Shown here in pieces: positions 49,064 to 60,380 of a stretch of DNA of 64,000 nucleotides (position 1 is the stretch's first letter; each line of letters begins with the position of its first letter). The notes under the pieces are model-generated. The model was not told where the DNA came from. It ran no database searches and saw only the letters and a list, made by a program, of their open reading frames with translations. This DNA is from Climacium dendroides (lineage: Eukaryota > Streptophyta > Bryopsida > Hypnales > Climaciaceae): contig OX467091.1 in assembly GCA_950106755.1 (NCBI GenBank), forward strand, positions 16,199,538 to 16,263,537. Direction: 5' to 3'. Position numbers and translations under genes: made by a program.

Positions 49064-52000
49064 ATGGCTAGCTCCTCTACAGTAAGACTAAGATCCCAAA
49101 TCCCTACACTCTTCAATTTGTATTTTTCAAAACCTAAACCACATGTTGCTTCTTGTTTCTCAAATTTCAAATGTTTTCTAATTTTGTGTAGGTTGTCGCG
49201 CATTCGCAACTTGAGCATGAAGGTCTTCAATCTGAAGAGCAACTCAGAGTTCTTGATGTCATTCAGGTAATTCTCTTCATTCTTAACTCTTGGGAATGTG
49301 GCATAATCTTTGGGCATACATTTTTTTTGGGTATTAAATCTTTATTGTAAATAGATTTTAATGAAGTATGTGCCTTGTCCAAGTTTTTTATTTCTCATAA
49401 TTTGCATTGCCATTAATTGCATGCCAGGATTTGTCACTTTCTGATTCTGAGGATTCTACTATTCCGAAATGTCCAATCGAGCTGCAAGACTCAAAGGCAG
49501 GAAAGCAAGCAAGGAGGCTTCACCAAAAGTCTGATTTTGTGAAGGTTCTCGATAGTATGCGCATCCCATTAGGTCGATTCTATGTCCCCCTCTATAGGAT
49601 GAGTCCTCTTCCAAGAGTCTGACCAATTCAAGAGGTTGATGTCGCTACCTTGGAAAAACGATTTGAGGGGGGCTACATCGACGGTGACCGTGCCACGTAC
49701 ATATCCATTTTTGATGACCATATGTCATCTACGGATGTCACTGAGGAGCGCATAGCTTCTTGGGATCCTCATTGGCGTGATGTCAATGAGCGCTTTGAAA
49801 ATCAACTTCAGTCTAATCCCAACTATGCTGCATTCCGAGGGAAGATGTTTTTTGTGTGGGATGGCAATCACAGGTTCACAGCTTGGTGGCGCCACATCAA
49901 TGCTCAACATGTCGATGATCTTCAATGGCATTATTCCGTGTTTTGCATTGTTCTCAACCCCAAAGGACGTATAACATCGTTGTTCAATTGCATGCACGAT
50001 GTCAATTGGTGAGTACATTTCTTTCATTTAGACTTTATTTCACTTATACTCTATTTCATATGTTATTTAGTTCACTCTAACAACTCTATTTTTCAGGTCT
50101 ACTCAACACGATCATGTCAAGACTAGCTTAACTGCTAAGTTGCAACGAATTCGGTACTATGGTGGACTTAACCTTGACGATTTTAAGGACTTGCTTACCG
50201 AGGAGGAGTTCAATACATGTCTCAAAGTGAAGAAGTCGCGTCCCACTTGGTTTCTTGTTACAATTGACGTGTTCATCTCTTTTCTTTACCAAGTAAGTGA
50301 TTCTATTAATTCATTATTCTTACTATATCGTCTTAAAATACATTTCTTATCTCTTGCTATTGTCATTGTGTTCTAAATTTTATTTTATTTTCATTTTTTC
50401 AGCAAGATATATCTCGTGCTGCCGGTGATGCGGCCACTGAGTATCACAGAACGACACCAGTTGAGAAGATATCAGCCAAGGGAGTTTGGGATGCTATGGC
50501 ATTGGCTATAGATACTATGGTGAAAGCCATAAAAGCTAAGGACTTTGTAAAGTATCTCGCCGTTGCAAACCCCAAGAATGGCGAGGCTTTCTTTGATGAG
50601 GTAAATTCATTATTATCTCATATCTTTCTTTTCTTCAATTTCATCGCATTCATGGTTTTCTTTATCCAGGTTTTATTAACTCTAGTTTTCTTTCATAAAC
50701 AAATCAATTCTCATTTCAGCCTCTTCAAGAAGACTGAAATGACAATTGAGAAGTTGCAAAAGGTAGCAACTGCAGCAGTTGAACCACGCTTCAAGGCGCA
50801 CTGGCTCCACTGGTGGAACTCCGGCTCCATTCTTCGAGCCTCTTTTCGCTTCCCAGTTGGTGATGTCAAGGAGAGCATCTTGGATACTTGGCTCAACCGA
50901 GCTACATTCTGGGCTCAGGTATTTCCTCCACTTTTCATTTAAATACATAGTTGTCATTCTATTTGGCTCTTTACTTTTATCGATGCCACTCTATATCTAA
51001 TTTTCTCTTTCTTTGTCACTATGTAGCTCGAGGAAATGTTTATTGTGCATTTCGAAGAACTTTGTGGGAGGGGCGAGCTTTTGGTGAATTGGGAGGCCTC
51101 TCCTAGATTATTGAAGCCCTCAGATTATGTTGAGAGGTGGCGTATCATGTTGTGGGAGAAAGCATTCTTACCATTCCTTCATCCAAACATCAAGCCTCCT
51201 TTTTTAAAGAGTACCAGGCTTGACAATGTCCCATCAGCAGACCTTGCTATAAAACGGCTACTTTACAGGTTTGTGTTTTGTTTCATCATTTGTTGGGAAT
51301 TTTACTCATTCTCAATACACTACACACTTCTTATGTTTTGTATCACATTTGCAATTGCTTCACTTTCTTCTTTGATTATTTACTTCTATTCTCATTTTCT
51401 TCTATTTTTCTGTTGTAGGTATGTAATGAGAGAGCTCATGCCTAAGAATGCACTTGGAGATAACAATTGCCCTCCATTCTTTGGAGCATGGATTCAGCCA
51501 TCTTCAGATCTTTGCATCTTCACGCCCATGCAGTTGAAGAAGTTTTCTACTGCTCATCTCCATGGTGGTGGTTGGTATTTGGAGTGCCCTGTGAACTTCA
51601 CTCCGGATGAAGAGGTGGAGCTCCGCAATAGCATTGTTTGCACTATATCTCCACCTCCAGTTCCAGATACCGAGGATGAGGTTGTATTCTTGGACCTCTC
51701 ACAGTCACCTCATGCTGCAACAGAAGATGGCACCTCCTCAAAGAGGAAGCGCTTAAGGAAGGCTGACAAAGAGAAGGCGAAAAAGGAGAAGTTAGTTAGA
51801 GATGCAGAGGAGCAAGCTGCAACTGTCGAGAGGGTTGTGGCAAAGGCACTTGCAAAAGTGGCTGCTACCAACGGTGTTCCTTTGCCTTCTTCTTCAGATA
51901 TCTCTGTACCTGTTGATGTTTCTGGTTACTCTTCCCCTATTATGGACTCACATGCAGGAGGATCGAGTTACATAGAGACCAGTCGAAACATAGTGCACAA

Positions 52001-53605
52001 TCGCATGCAGCGCGTGCCTACTGTGTCTAGGTCTTCTGCACCACTTCTTGCTACCTCTTCTGAGTCATTCATTCAAAATGCCTCGGTGCATTCCATCATG
52101 GATTCTTTAGGAGATCCAAATGGTCCTCCTCCGCTTTGGACCCAGCTGCATGACTTCATCTCCCGGGTACTTTTATTAAACATTGATCTACAATTTTTTC
52201 TTTCTTCTATTTTGCTAGTTCATTGATATTACAATTTTTTTTACTTCTTATTCCTAATTGTGTCATTGATGTTCCGATTTATTTTCTAATTCAAATTTCT
52301 TTTCCAGGTTGGAACAGGGAGGTCCCGTCGTGTGTCTAATGACAAATGCAAGCACACTGGGATTGATTTGCTCATTGCAGACATCCTAGAGAACTTGTCA
52401 GTGCTTGGGATTTCTGTACCTAGTACGGTCATTCCACCTTGGAATGTTTGACCGGAGAAGTATGTTGATACCATCTTTGAATTTGCAGAGATTTACCTGC
52501 ATGACGATGCAGCACTTCTCCTTTTCCATCCAAATGACCGCGATGTTCTTATCGACATGGAGGAGTGTGCGGAGACTTACAACTTCCGCTTGGAGTGTGA
52601 TTGGTGGGGCATGAATGATCTTCCATTGGCTTCTCCACGGAATCCATCTACTACGGTAATTGTCATCTTTATCTCTTCTTTTAGTTATCATCCATTCAAT
52701 TTTTTTCTTTAATTCTTTTTTCATTTTCTTATTTTATATTTTATATTTTATATTTATATTTTCTTATATATATTAGTGAACATTTTGTTTTGGCAGTGCA
52801 CCCGTTTTTGAGTTCAATTATTCGTATGGAGTAGCAATGTCCAATCCAAATTCTCCATTGGCGAGAATTTTGAACACCATGACTACTTCTACAACTTTGT
52901 GAGTTCTGACTCACAACTCATGCACGGGAGTGTTCCATGGCGAGGGCCTCGGGAAAAAAATCCGGAATTTGTGAAGTCCTATATTGAGGCTTTCTCCAAA
53001 GTTGGAGATATTATATTGGATTGGAATGCCTCTACAGGTTACTTCTTACTTTCATTCTTTTTTTGCTACAATTTTTTCAGTATCTAATCTTGCATTTTAG
53101 AATCATATCATATTTGTTTTAACAGTCAATTTCTACGGCAGGTGCTTCCATTCGTGCTTGCCAATCTCTTGGCAGGCACATTTTGGCCTTTGAGGAAGAC
53201 CCGGAGATCTTCAAGGCTCTTTTGGAACCCCTCATTTCCACCTCGATTCCTGCTTCTATAGTTCAGAAGAGGAAAGTTGTGCGGCGAGGCATGGGAGATC
53301 GTGCAGAGAAGAAGCTAAAACTCAACCGCGTTCCTTCTTGTGAGTAAGTTCTTCCCTTACTTACAAATTTGTTATATTTCTTACATTTTATGGTCTCAAC
53401 TTTGTTTCTTATTCTTTAGTTACTTTGCAGAGCTCCAACATTACCCTCATCTCCTGCTGCATCGATGCTTATGGTGTTTACACCATCAGCCAGCCTATTT
53501 CTTCCTTGCTATGCAGCAGACGCGACGATGGTGATGGCAGCTTCGACATCTCTACCTAAACAACGATCCAAGCACTTATATGATAGGCGTGTTTGCAATA
53601 TGTAG
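49064..53605 (+). pseudogene. ParB-like domain / beta-class DNA methyltransferase-like protein, 12 exons, in element 2
   Basis: Proposed exons: 49064-49081 (MASSST), 49192-49266, 49428-50008, 50097-50292, 50403-50600, 50720-50918, 51027-51268, 51419-52166, 52308-52655, 52797-53037, 53142-53343 and 53431-53605 (TAG). All introns are GT-AG, mostly 80-160 bases, and phases agree. Exon 3 holds a ParB/Srx-like region, with VWDGNHRFTAWW matching the ParB GxHR..A signature. Exons 10-12 resemble a beta-class amino-methyltransferase in circular order: an IPPWN motif where the family has D/N/S-PP-Y/F/W, a LLLFHP strand, then the SAM-site segment DIILDWNASTGASIRACQSLGRHI and EEDP. The middle is Lys-rich linker. 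Damage: TGA at 49620, 52449 and 52809, and a 1-bp insertion near 50735. Target base unknown; this copy is probably inactive. Confidence 0.65.
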
Positions 53606-53985
53606 ATGTAGAGGCCAACAAAGGTAGTTCTGAAGACGAAGACATATTATTCTGATGTACTCGCTTTGAAAAGAACAGGCTGAGCCCTAGAGTGCATTAG
53701 CGTCTGCCACTAGTGACGTTCACTTCGATGTCCAATTTGACACGCACTTCTAAAAAAAATTGAAGCATTGCAAACAAACGCTACTACGCTACGACACCAT
53801 CCTCATACAAGGCAATTCATGGAAATAACGTCACTAGCCTAACAAAGGGAGTGCTTCACGTTGGTCACTTGGCACTTAAAATTTTTCGCCAAAAAAAGGT
53901 TCCTCCACCCACGAAGAGTCAAGTTACCCTGACATGCAACAACAGATTCAAGAGAAAGATTTCCAGAAGGGTCTTGGAGGCTTAC
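53606..53985. other. Spacer in element 2; no gene seen
   Basis: Contains a CACTAGTGACGTTCAC at 53708 that resembles a subterminal motif but has no partner end. No coding support. Confidence 0.4.
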
Positions 53986-55009
53986 CGTTCTGAGATGCAG
54001 ACTCGGAGCTAGTTTGATCTCGAGAAGCGGCAGTAAGACTGTCGTATACATATGGGGTCAAAAACGACAGGAACCTCCCTATGTAAGAGCCAGCAGGCGC
54101 GGTTGATTCACTTTGTGAACGACTGTCTGTAGCATTAGTTGCTGAAGCCCTAGAATGAGGTGGAGTATCCTTTAGATTACCACTGCCTATTAGTATCAAA
54201 GCTGAGCGTGGACTAATGTCCAACTTAGATAATGTCATATCCATATCTGCACAAAATATGGACACTTGAATTAGAGCAATAGCCTCACTGTTCCAAATCT
54301 CGGTGAAATGATTCCAAAGACAGTTACTGATCCAAAAGCAGAGCAAGTAACAAAACAAGGGACAGCAACTGATTGCAATAGAGAGGATACAAATAGTCAA
54401 GAAATAATTAGCATCCTTGCTTCCCTCCTGCAATCGTAGCATCAGGTTGTGCTTCTTCACTTCATCCAACACCTGTCAAAAGTCCATCTCAAATTAGGTC
54501 AATCTCGGGTTTCTGGATGAAAGGTTGTGAATTGAAATCCTAGATACTAAAGTTACTATTATTTGTTAATTTGGGTGTTACTCAAACATCCCCGGAGGAG
54601 GACTTGAAAGTACACCCTAATCAAATTTCATTCGGTTCTTTCAATTACTCTGACGTAAAAGCCTTTGATGAAATTCCAGCAGAATACGATTCCTCTACCC
54701 TAGAAACCTCAATTCAATTGCTTTTCCAGAAAGAACGTACCGCAGGATTCTGAAAAGTTGTCAACTCCTGCGATACCGACTCCCCATTCTCCCCTATGGA
54801 AACACCAAAACCTTGAAACATCAGTTTGTAACTCCATCATTCATTAATTCATCCACTTTGGCAACACACACGGAAACTCTACCTGCGACGAAGACGACGA
54901 GCACTAAATTGTAGGCCTGAGCGCACACGATGGCCTCGGATATGGAACCCTGGAAAAACAGAGTCCCCGGGGGATCCGAGAAATCCTGGAGCCCGGCGGT
55001 AGCCTCCAT
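53986..55009 (-). pseudogene. Captured fragment of a PUX11-like UBX-domain gene
   Basis: Minus-strand exon-like pieces in order: 55009-54883 (MEATAGLQDF ... FFQGSISEAIVCAQ ... VVFVAG, then GTAGAG donor), which matches the start of plant UBX proteins of the PUX11 type (a 'fkGSIpEAI' segment); a piece from 54472 after CACCTGTCAAA read in reverse (VLDEVKKHNLMLRLQEGSKDANYF), matching their thioredoxin-like second exon; and 54246-53986 after TGTGCAG (DMDMTLSKLDISPRSALILI, then a Ser-rich tail and SYIGRFLSFLTPYVYD), matching the end of the UBX domain and the C-terminus. The long middle of the host gene is missing, so this is a shortened copy. It is probably a host gene piece captured by element 2. 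Confidence 0.6.
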
Positions 55010-55099
55010 GCCGACGCAATGGGATGCAAGTGGAGCAGAGAACAGACGGCGGAGTGGAAGTGGGAAACGGGAGAAGTAAGATTTTGTACAGGAAAGATG

Positions 55100-55190
55100 A
55101 AGCATGGCGAGTATCTTGAGTATCTTGGGGAGCACAACGACGAAGATGAAGAAGACGAAGAAGACGAAGACGAAGAGTCGAAAGCTTTGG
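55100..55190. repeat. GAAGACGAA-type microsatellite
   Basis: Short run of GAAGACGAAGAAGACGAAGA-type repeats, giving a spurious Glu/Asp-rich frame on the plus strand. It lies upstream of the PUX11-like start. Confidence 0.7.
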
Positions 55191-57588
55191 GGGCAAGCGA
55201 GACCTCCTGCCCAGGCTGCTGCCCATTAAAAAAATTCCAAAGGAAAAATTTTTGTTCGCTCTACAAAATTTTGCTTCAGATTTATTTTTGCTACTCCGTA
55301 TTATTTTCCCAATCTTGTTCCGTGGTGTCAATTTTGCTCTCTAATACATTCTAGAACATAAAGGCGATCTATAAAGTCTTGGGATGTAACCCTAAGGAAC
55401 CCACATATATTGCACCAAAAATTGTCAAATTTTTTGCCACCAATTAGATCAAAAGTGCCGTAAAGCAAATAAATAAATAAAATAATGAAAAATAAAATCA
55501 ACCCCTCAAAATTGCACTAGTCTAATATGAAAATTTTTGAATTTTTTTTCACGAACATTGACCTTTTAGATTGCAAGATTATAGCATTTGAAGTGAGGAA
55601 GAAAAAGAATTGCAAACCCAATAAGTAGGCTCACCAAGACTTAGTTTGACTCTTCTTTGAATGAGAATTTTGTACGAAAACATACTTGGGGGGAAGAAAA
55701 GACCAATACATTTCATATCATGTCATTTAATTCAACTTGTCAAATTTTATCCTTCTATGAATTTCTTCCATTTTGCAATCCTCCTTTGTGCCATTTTCAC
55801 GGAATAATCGCCATTTTCTTGAAATTTTTCATATTGGTGAATATTTGAGTGCTAATAGATACAAGTTATGGATTGTTAAAATGACATTATGACTCCACTC
55901 TATGGATAATTTTGTAAGAACCAACTTACCAAGATTTTTAAAGTAGAAACCCTAAATCCTAAAACCCAAACTCTAAAATCTAAACCGTAAACTAATTTCT
56001 ACTTCAAAGAACCAACTTACCAAGATTTTTGAGATAAATTTCTACACAATAGCTAGCATGTAAAGTACTTCCTAATTTTTTCAAAATACTTTTATTTAGT
56101 AAATTAAATTCCCAAGCATAATGTTCTCACATATATTTTATTTTAAAAAAAATTCTTTTTAAGAAGTAGAAATGAAGAGGGTTTGGGTACTAGTGTTAGA
56201 AGTTGTTTAGTGGCAAGGGGAACATAATGACCTTTGATCTAGGATTTCATGATTTAAAAAGATTATATTTCTACTAAAGAGGTATATTTTTGGCCCTTAT
56301 GTCAAAAAAATTTATGAAATGTACTCAAATTGAATTTATAAGCACAAATCCATTCCTCGCTCTATAGACATTTGCCCTTTGGGGCTTGAAGGAAAGGCAT
56401 CAATTCATCAATCATTCTAGTTATGGCTTCAATTTTAGTTAAAATATATTTTAATTGTTGCAATAGTAAAAAAAAACTACAAATAAGATGCAAACTCATT
56501 GCAAATGGACCTTTCAAGTTTAAGAATTTTGTATTGCATAACTATTCAATTTGAATTTTTTTTTGTCCTCTATTGTCGATCAATTAGTTTGAATTCATAC
56601 TAGACACCAATATGTAGTGTGTTTGGCAATGGGTATTTAAATGTAGTAACGTACATAGCAAAAAAAACAAGTTTATTTCTAATAACAACCTTTTGGTCAA
56701 ATTTGATTTAGCCAATTTTGAAGTGACCTTTGAGATTTATGTGTTGGCATATATAGGTCCACTTTGCAACTATAGGATACCTTCGTAGCACCTTCGTAGC
56801 TAAAATTGAAGCCATAACTAGAATGATTGATGGAATGAAGCTCATACAAAAATAAGGCCATATTCGTTAAAATGAGACAAAGTGTAGTCTCAATTTTATC
56901 TTGGACTTGAAGATAAATTGTTGTAACTATTCAATTTTGAGACTATTCGGTAATTTGAGACTTTCATATATTAATATGTACAAAAACCTTTGATTGCCCA
57001 AGGTTGCACTTTCATTTTATCTTTGACTCAAGGATTAAATCACTATAATTGTTTTAGGGTTGAAGTCTCAAAATGGTCATTTTAACGAATATGGCCATAA
57101 ATGATAAAATGAAGCAAGAACAAAAATAACCAAATTTCAAAGTCATACTACTAAAAAAATTCTATTTGTAAAATTTAAAATGTAAAAATTTATATCATAT
57201 TTGACATGTGTCAAATGTTGTCACAAATGTTTAAAGTAAAATCAAATGTTAAAAGCCTTGAAATGAAAATTTTAAAAAATAATGATAGAAAGGTGATTGA
57301 AATGGATGAATTGATAAAGCTTTTAATTTGCTTATATTGGCAAAATGGATTTGAAGTTATACAAAGACAATATTTTGGAATTTTTGTGAATAGTAAATAA
57401 TTAGAATTAGGGAGAATTTTTCCTTCCTTCATTAAATTAAATGAGTTTATGGCGTTAGCTACAACGTCGTGAACGACATCGTCTTCAACAGCCCGCTTGT
57501 CGGAGTTAACGTCAACAAGAACATTGTCTTTGACATCGCTTTGGCTAGCTATGGGGACTGGCTCAACGACATCTACATGAGCTGTGGG
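55191..57588. other. No gene seen; AT-rich interior of element 2
   Basis: AT-rich sequence with a few CCCTAAA-like tracts (about 55950-55990). Two similar segments (around 56770-56900 and 56950-57110) mention the same phrases, so a small internal duplication is possible. No gene. Confidence 0.4.
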
Positions 57589-57915
57589 CTACAACACGGG
57601 CACAAGACAGTCCTTCTGTGCCATTTTCGACGCCTCTGCCCTAGGTGACGTGAGAAGTGGTGGATTCCCTGCCCCGATAGGCGAGGATGGCTCCGTGACA
57701 TCCAGGGTTCCCCCAGCACTTGCTTTACACTGACTTGCGAGGATCTTCCGTAGCATTTCTTCCATGCTTTTGTGGAACGTGCTCACGGTCTCACTAAGGC
57801 GACTTACACTGCTCTCAAGCTCATCCATCCGACTGCGCATCTCTTGCAACTCTTTGCCATGGGGACTTCGACCTCTGCGCTTCTCTTCTTCTAGACGTTG
57901 CAACTCCTTTGCCAC
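57589..57915 (-). CDS. Coiled-coil protein fragment near right end of element 2
   Basis: A 108-codon minus-strand frame begins with a charged coiled coil (MAKELQRLEEEKRRGRSPHG, then ELQEMRSRMDELESSVSRLSET heptads to about residue 65) and ends in a Ser/Pro-rich tail. Coiled coils of this kind are common in the second proteins of CACTA elements (TNP1/TNPA type), and its place beside the right end fits. But the sequence is short and the match is compositional only. It may be a single exon; the CDS start is uncertain. Confidence 0.4.
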   Translation of the reverse strand: MAKELQRLEEEKRRGRSPHGKELQEMRSRMDELESSVSRLSETVSTFHKSMEEMLRKILASQCKASAGGTLDVTEPSSPIGAGNPPLLTSPRAEASKMAQKDCLVPVL

Positions 57916-58133
57916 TTCTGCTATTGGTAAAGTACTTTGTAGAGGATGGATGAAACACTAAATTGGATTAGAATGTGGTAGAATACCTTCTCTACATAAG
58001 TACCTACCAATTGGATCAAGTGAAAAGTGAAAATAATGTTTATTTTATCTAAAAAAAAGTACGTTATATAAATACATCTTCAAAAAGTACTTTTCTGACG
58101 TACTTTGTAGGGGGGCGTAATATGCTTTCACCC
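57916..58133. other. No gene seen
   Basis: Short spacer upstream of the coiled-coil frame. Confidence 0.35.
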
Positions 58134-58615
58134 TATGGAGACTGCAAGTCATTCCCAAATTGTTTGAGCCATCTCTAAACCCAGGTGGGAAAGCACTTCC
58201 TGGCACTCTCCACACGACCATTCACCCCAATTTTTTTGGGGGAACCCCCGAGCCCCAACTCAATGGAATGAACTTGGCCATAACCCCCCCATGTTCTCCC
58301 CATTTAAATTTTTTCCCAACTCCCTAAATCCAAAAAGCACTGGGAAGAATTCACTGTGGGGACTTCAAATTACTCCCAAATTATTTGGGCCATCCACGAA
58401 CCCCCAATGGAAAGCACTTCTTCGCACTCCCCGTACTACCATTCACCCCCATATTGGGGTGGGACCCCCAAGCCCCAACCCAATGGAATGAATTTGAACT
58501 GGACACCCCTATATTCTCCCCATTTAATTTTTTCCCAACTCCGTAAATCCAAAAAACATTGGAAGGAATTCACTATGGGGACTGCAAGTCACTCTCCATT
58601 TTATGGAGCCTAATT
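58134..58615. repeat. 220-bp tandem repeat, 2.2 copies, in the right subterminal region of element 2
   Basis: Units start TATGGAGACTGCAAGTCA at 58134, the related TGTGGGGACTTCAAAT at 58356 and TATGGGGACTGCAAGTCA at 58574. They contain C-rich runs (CCCCCAAGCCCCAACC) and GGAATGAA motifs. Confidence 0.88.
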
Positions 58616-59296
58616 TGCAATCCCAAAGCCAATGGAATAATGTCACATTGATCCCGACACTCCTAAGTAATCCCCATTTTCTGTTCTCAAAACCCGTCTC
58701 CAAATAATATTGCGTAACTTCACCTCTGTGATAAGGTTATCCCAATGAGTCTCCATTTTTTATTTCCCATCTTTCATGTTTTAGGACCTAAAATATTTAA
58801 TTCTGTACATCCTTTTTATTTTGGCATACCCTAGACTTGTAACACCAAAACACATTTAGGATGTCATTACATGTATCTATGTCACTTTAATCCTACCTTG
58901 TACCCATGACTTCACATCCTCCCAGAAAGCCTGAATTTTACACCCTCAAGCTCTTTCCTATATTGATCAGGTGTTTTCCCTATAGGGCAGCAACCCCCCT
59001 GCCTTCTCAGTGACAACAGTGCACTTGCCCGCAGTGAAAGACGCACCAGTGGCTGACGTGGCCGATTCGCGTTTTTTTTGACGTCATCTGAAACATCCTT
59101 TGTTTTTTTTGACATAGTGAAAAACACGTCCGTTCAAAGTGACATCCCTATATTTCCTGACGTCTATTATGACGTTTCAGATGACATCACAAAAAATTGT
59201 CCCTGATCTACGCGTTTGTCCAAAAACGTAGTGACGTCAAAAATAACGGGTGATGTCACAGCGTAACGCAGTCAAAAACATGGTTTTCTTATAGTG
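58616..59296. promoter_or_regulatory. Right subterminal region of element 2
   Basis: The last 250-300 bases are rich in TGACGTC, GACATC/GATGTC and ACGTGGC-type motifs in both orientations and end in the CACTA terminal repeat. In CACTA elements such motif clusters bind the element's own protein. Confidence 0.55.
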
Positions 59297-59299
59297 ATA

Positions 59300-60380
59300 T
59301 CTTGAACACAATCAAGAACGTGTCTTCGGCTTAACTTCTTGGGCCCTTGTGGACGACCTCTTCCAACTCGAGAAAATGGCAACAAAAGTCATCTCCGGAA
59401 ATCAGATTGTCATTGATTGGGCTCAAAGTGGTTGGGATTTTCAGAATGCCATATCTACCCATGTGACCACCCCCAGTAAACTATTATGGCCAAAACCATT
59501 TGCCTTTGTTGAAGATGGAACTCAGTGTATAATTTGTTTAAATAACTTTGGCTCGGAAGGTGGAATGCATTTGGGCACGTGTGGGCACTTGTATCACCCA
59601 ATTTGCTTGATCAGCTTAATGGTCAACCGTAGACGCTGTGTAGTGTGCAAAGCTCCTTTCCACAAACATTTATATGAGTTGTTTGGCTTGGTCAAATTCA
59701 TGCCACCAGGTTGGGAATTTGATGCCAACAATGCACCTAACCATCCCAGCAAATGGGGAGAAGACCTTGTCTGGAATTGGCGGTACAAGTACCACTCGTT
59801 GGAGAAGTCTTGACTCTGTAATCAATGGGGTTGGGAAAATGATCCAGATGCAGTTGTCAAAGTGTGCCACAACTTAATTAAAGGCACATCGGAAGCAAGC
59901 CAAGGAAAGAGGAATTTCTTCTTCCAATGCTTCAACGGGCATTGGGATGAAAATGAGAAGAAATTTCGATTTGGGCCCCACCCCCAGAACTGGCTTTGGA
60001 ATAAAGATGGAGTGCGTATTAACGAGCATGAGGTGGTGGACATTGAGAGCAACAACGACGATGGATATGATATGCCTGGTCCACGGGAAAGAGTCATGAT
60101 GTCGGAATCCGAGTGGCGAAACCAATTCAAACTTGATGCAGTAGATTTTCTGTTGGACCAACATAGTCCGCAAACGCGTCAAGCGCTTGAAGAGCTCCAA
60201 CAATCCCAAGTTTTAAGGGCCATATTAGAGGAGGATGGGCCAGCTAGGCAAATTTGGTTTGCAGTTCGGAGGCTTCGCTTGGGCTCTGATGAAGACCACA
60301 TTCTCGAATGCGGCACACATGACGATGAAGCAGGTCCAAGTGGCATTGCTAGTAGTCCTATGGATGTGAACGAAGCCTAA
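59300..60380 (+). pseudogene. RING-H2 gene, segment 3 (RING finger and C-terminus)
   Basis: Continues the frame of segment 2 across element 2 without loss of phase (LEHNQERVFGLTSWALVDDL). It carries a C3H2C3 RING-H2 finger: CIIC at about 59526, then C-G-H, H-P-I-C and CVVC near 59640-59650, which would bind two zinc ions and marks a likely E3 ubiquitin ligase. A Trp-rich region follows (WGEDLVWNWRYKYHS). TGA at 59811-59813 interrupts the frame, which is otherwise open to TAA at 60380. The C-terminus is acidic (THDDEAGPSG). Together the three segments make 751 codons with stops at 38592 and 59811. A shorter transcript starting inside segment 3 could still make a RING protein. Confidence 0.75.

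Larger units (their letters stand above)
39488..59296. mobile_element. Element 2: 19.8-kb CACTA-ended transposon with MULE-type transposase and ParB-methyltransferase gene, target duplication ATA
   Basis: The left end is CACTAGAAGAATTCAGTG and the right end is the inverse of CACTATAAGAAAACCATG. These terminal repeats are imperfect but share CACTA-AAGAA. ATA flanks both sides (39485-39487 and 59297-59299), and removing the element restores the RING-H2 frame exactly. Both ends carry CACTA-like subterminal motifs (TGACGTC, GACATC, ACGTGGC). Cargo in order: a basic C-terminal exon, a MULE-type DDE/SWIM transposase (minus), a small basic gene (plus), a ParB/methyltransferase-like gene (plus), a PUX11-like fragment (minus) and a coiled-coil ORF (minus). 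Some cargo could come from nested elements whose ends I did not detect. Confidence 0.78.

Noticed and set aside
53708..53760. CACTAGTGACGTTCAC as the end of another nested element
   Set aside because: No inverse partner with a matching 3-bp duplication was found. It resembles internal subterminal sequence such as that near 40100.
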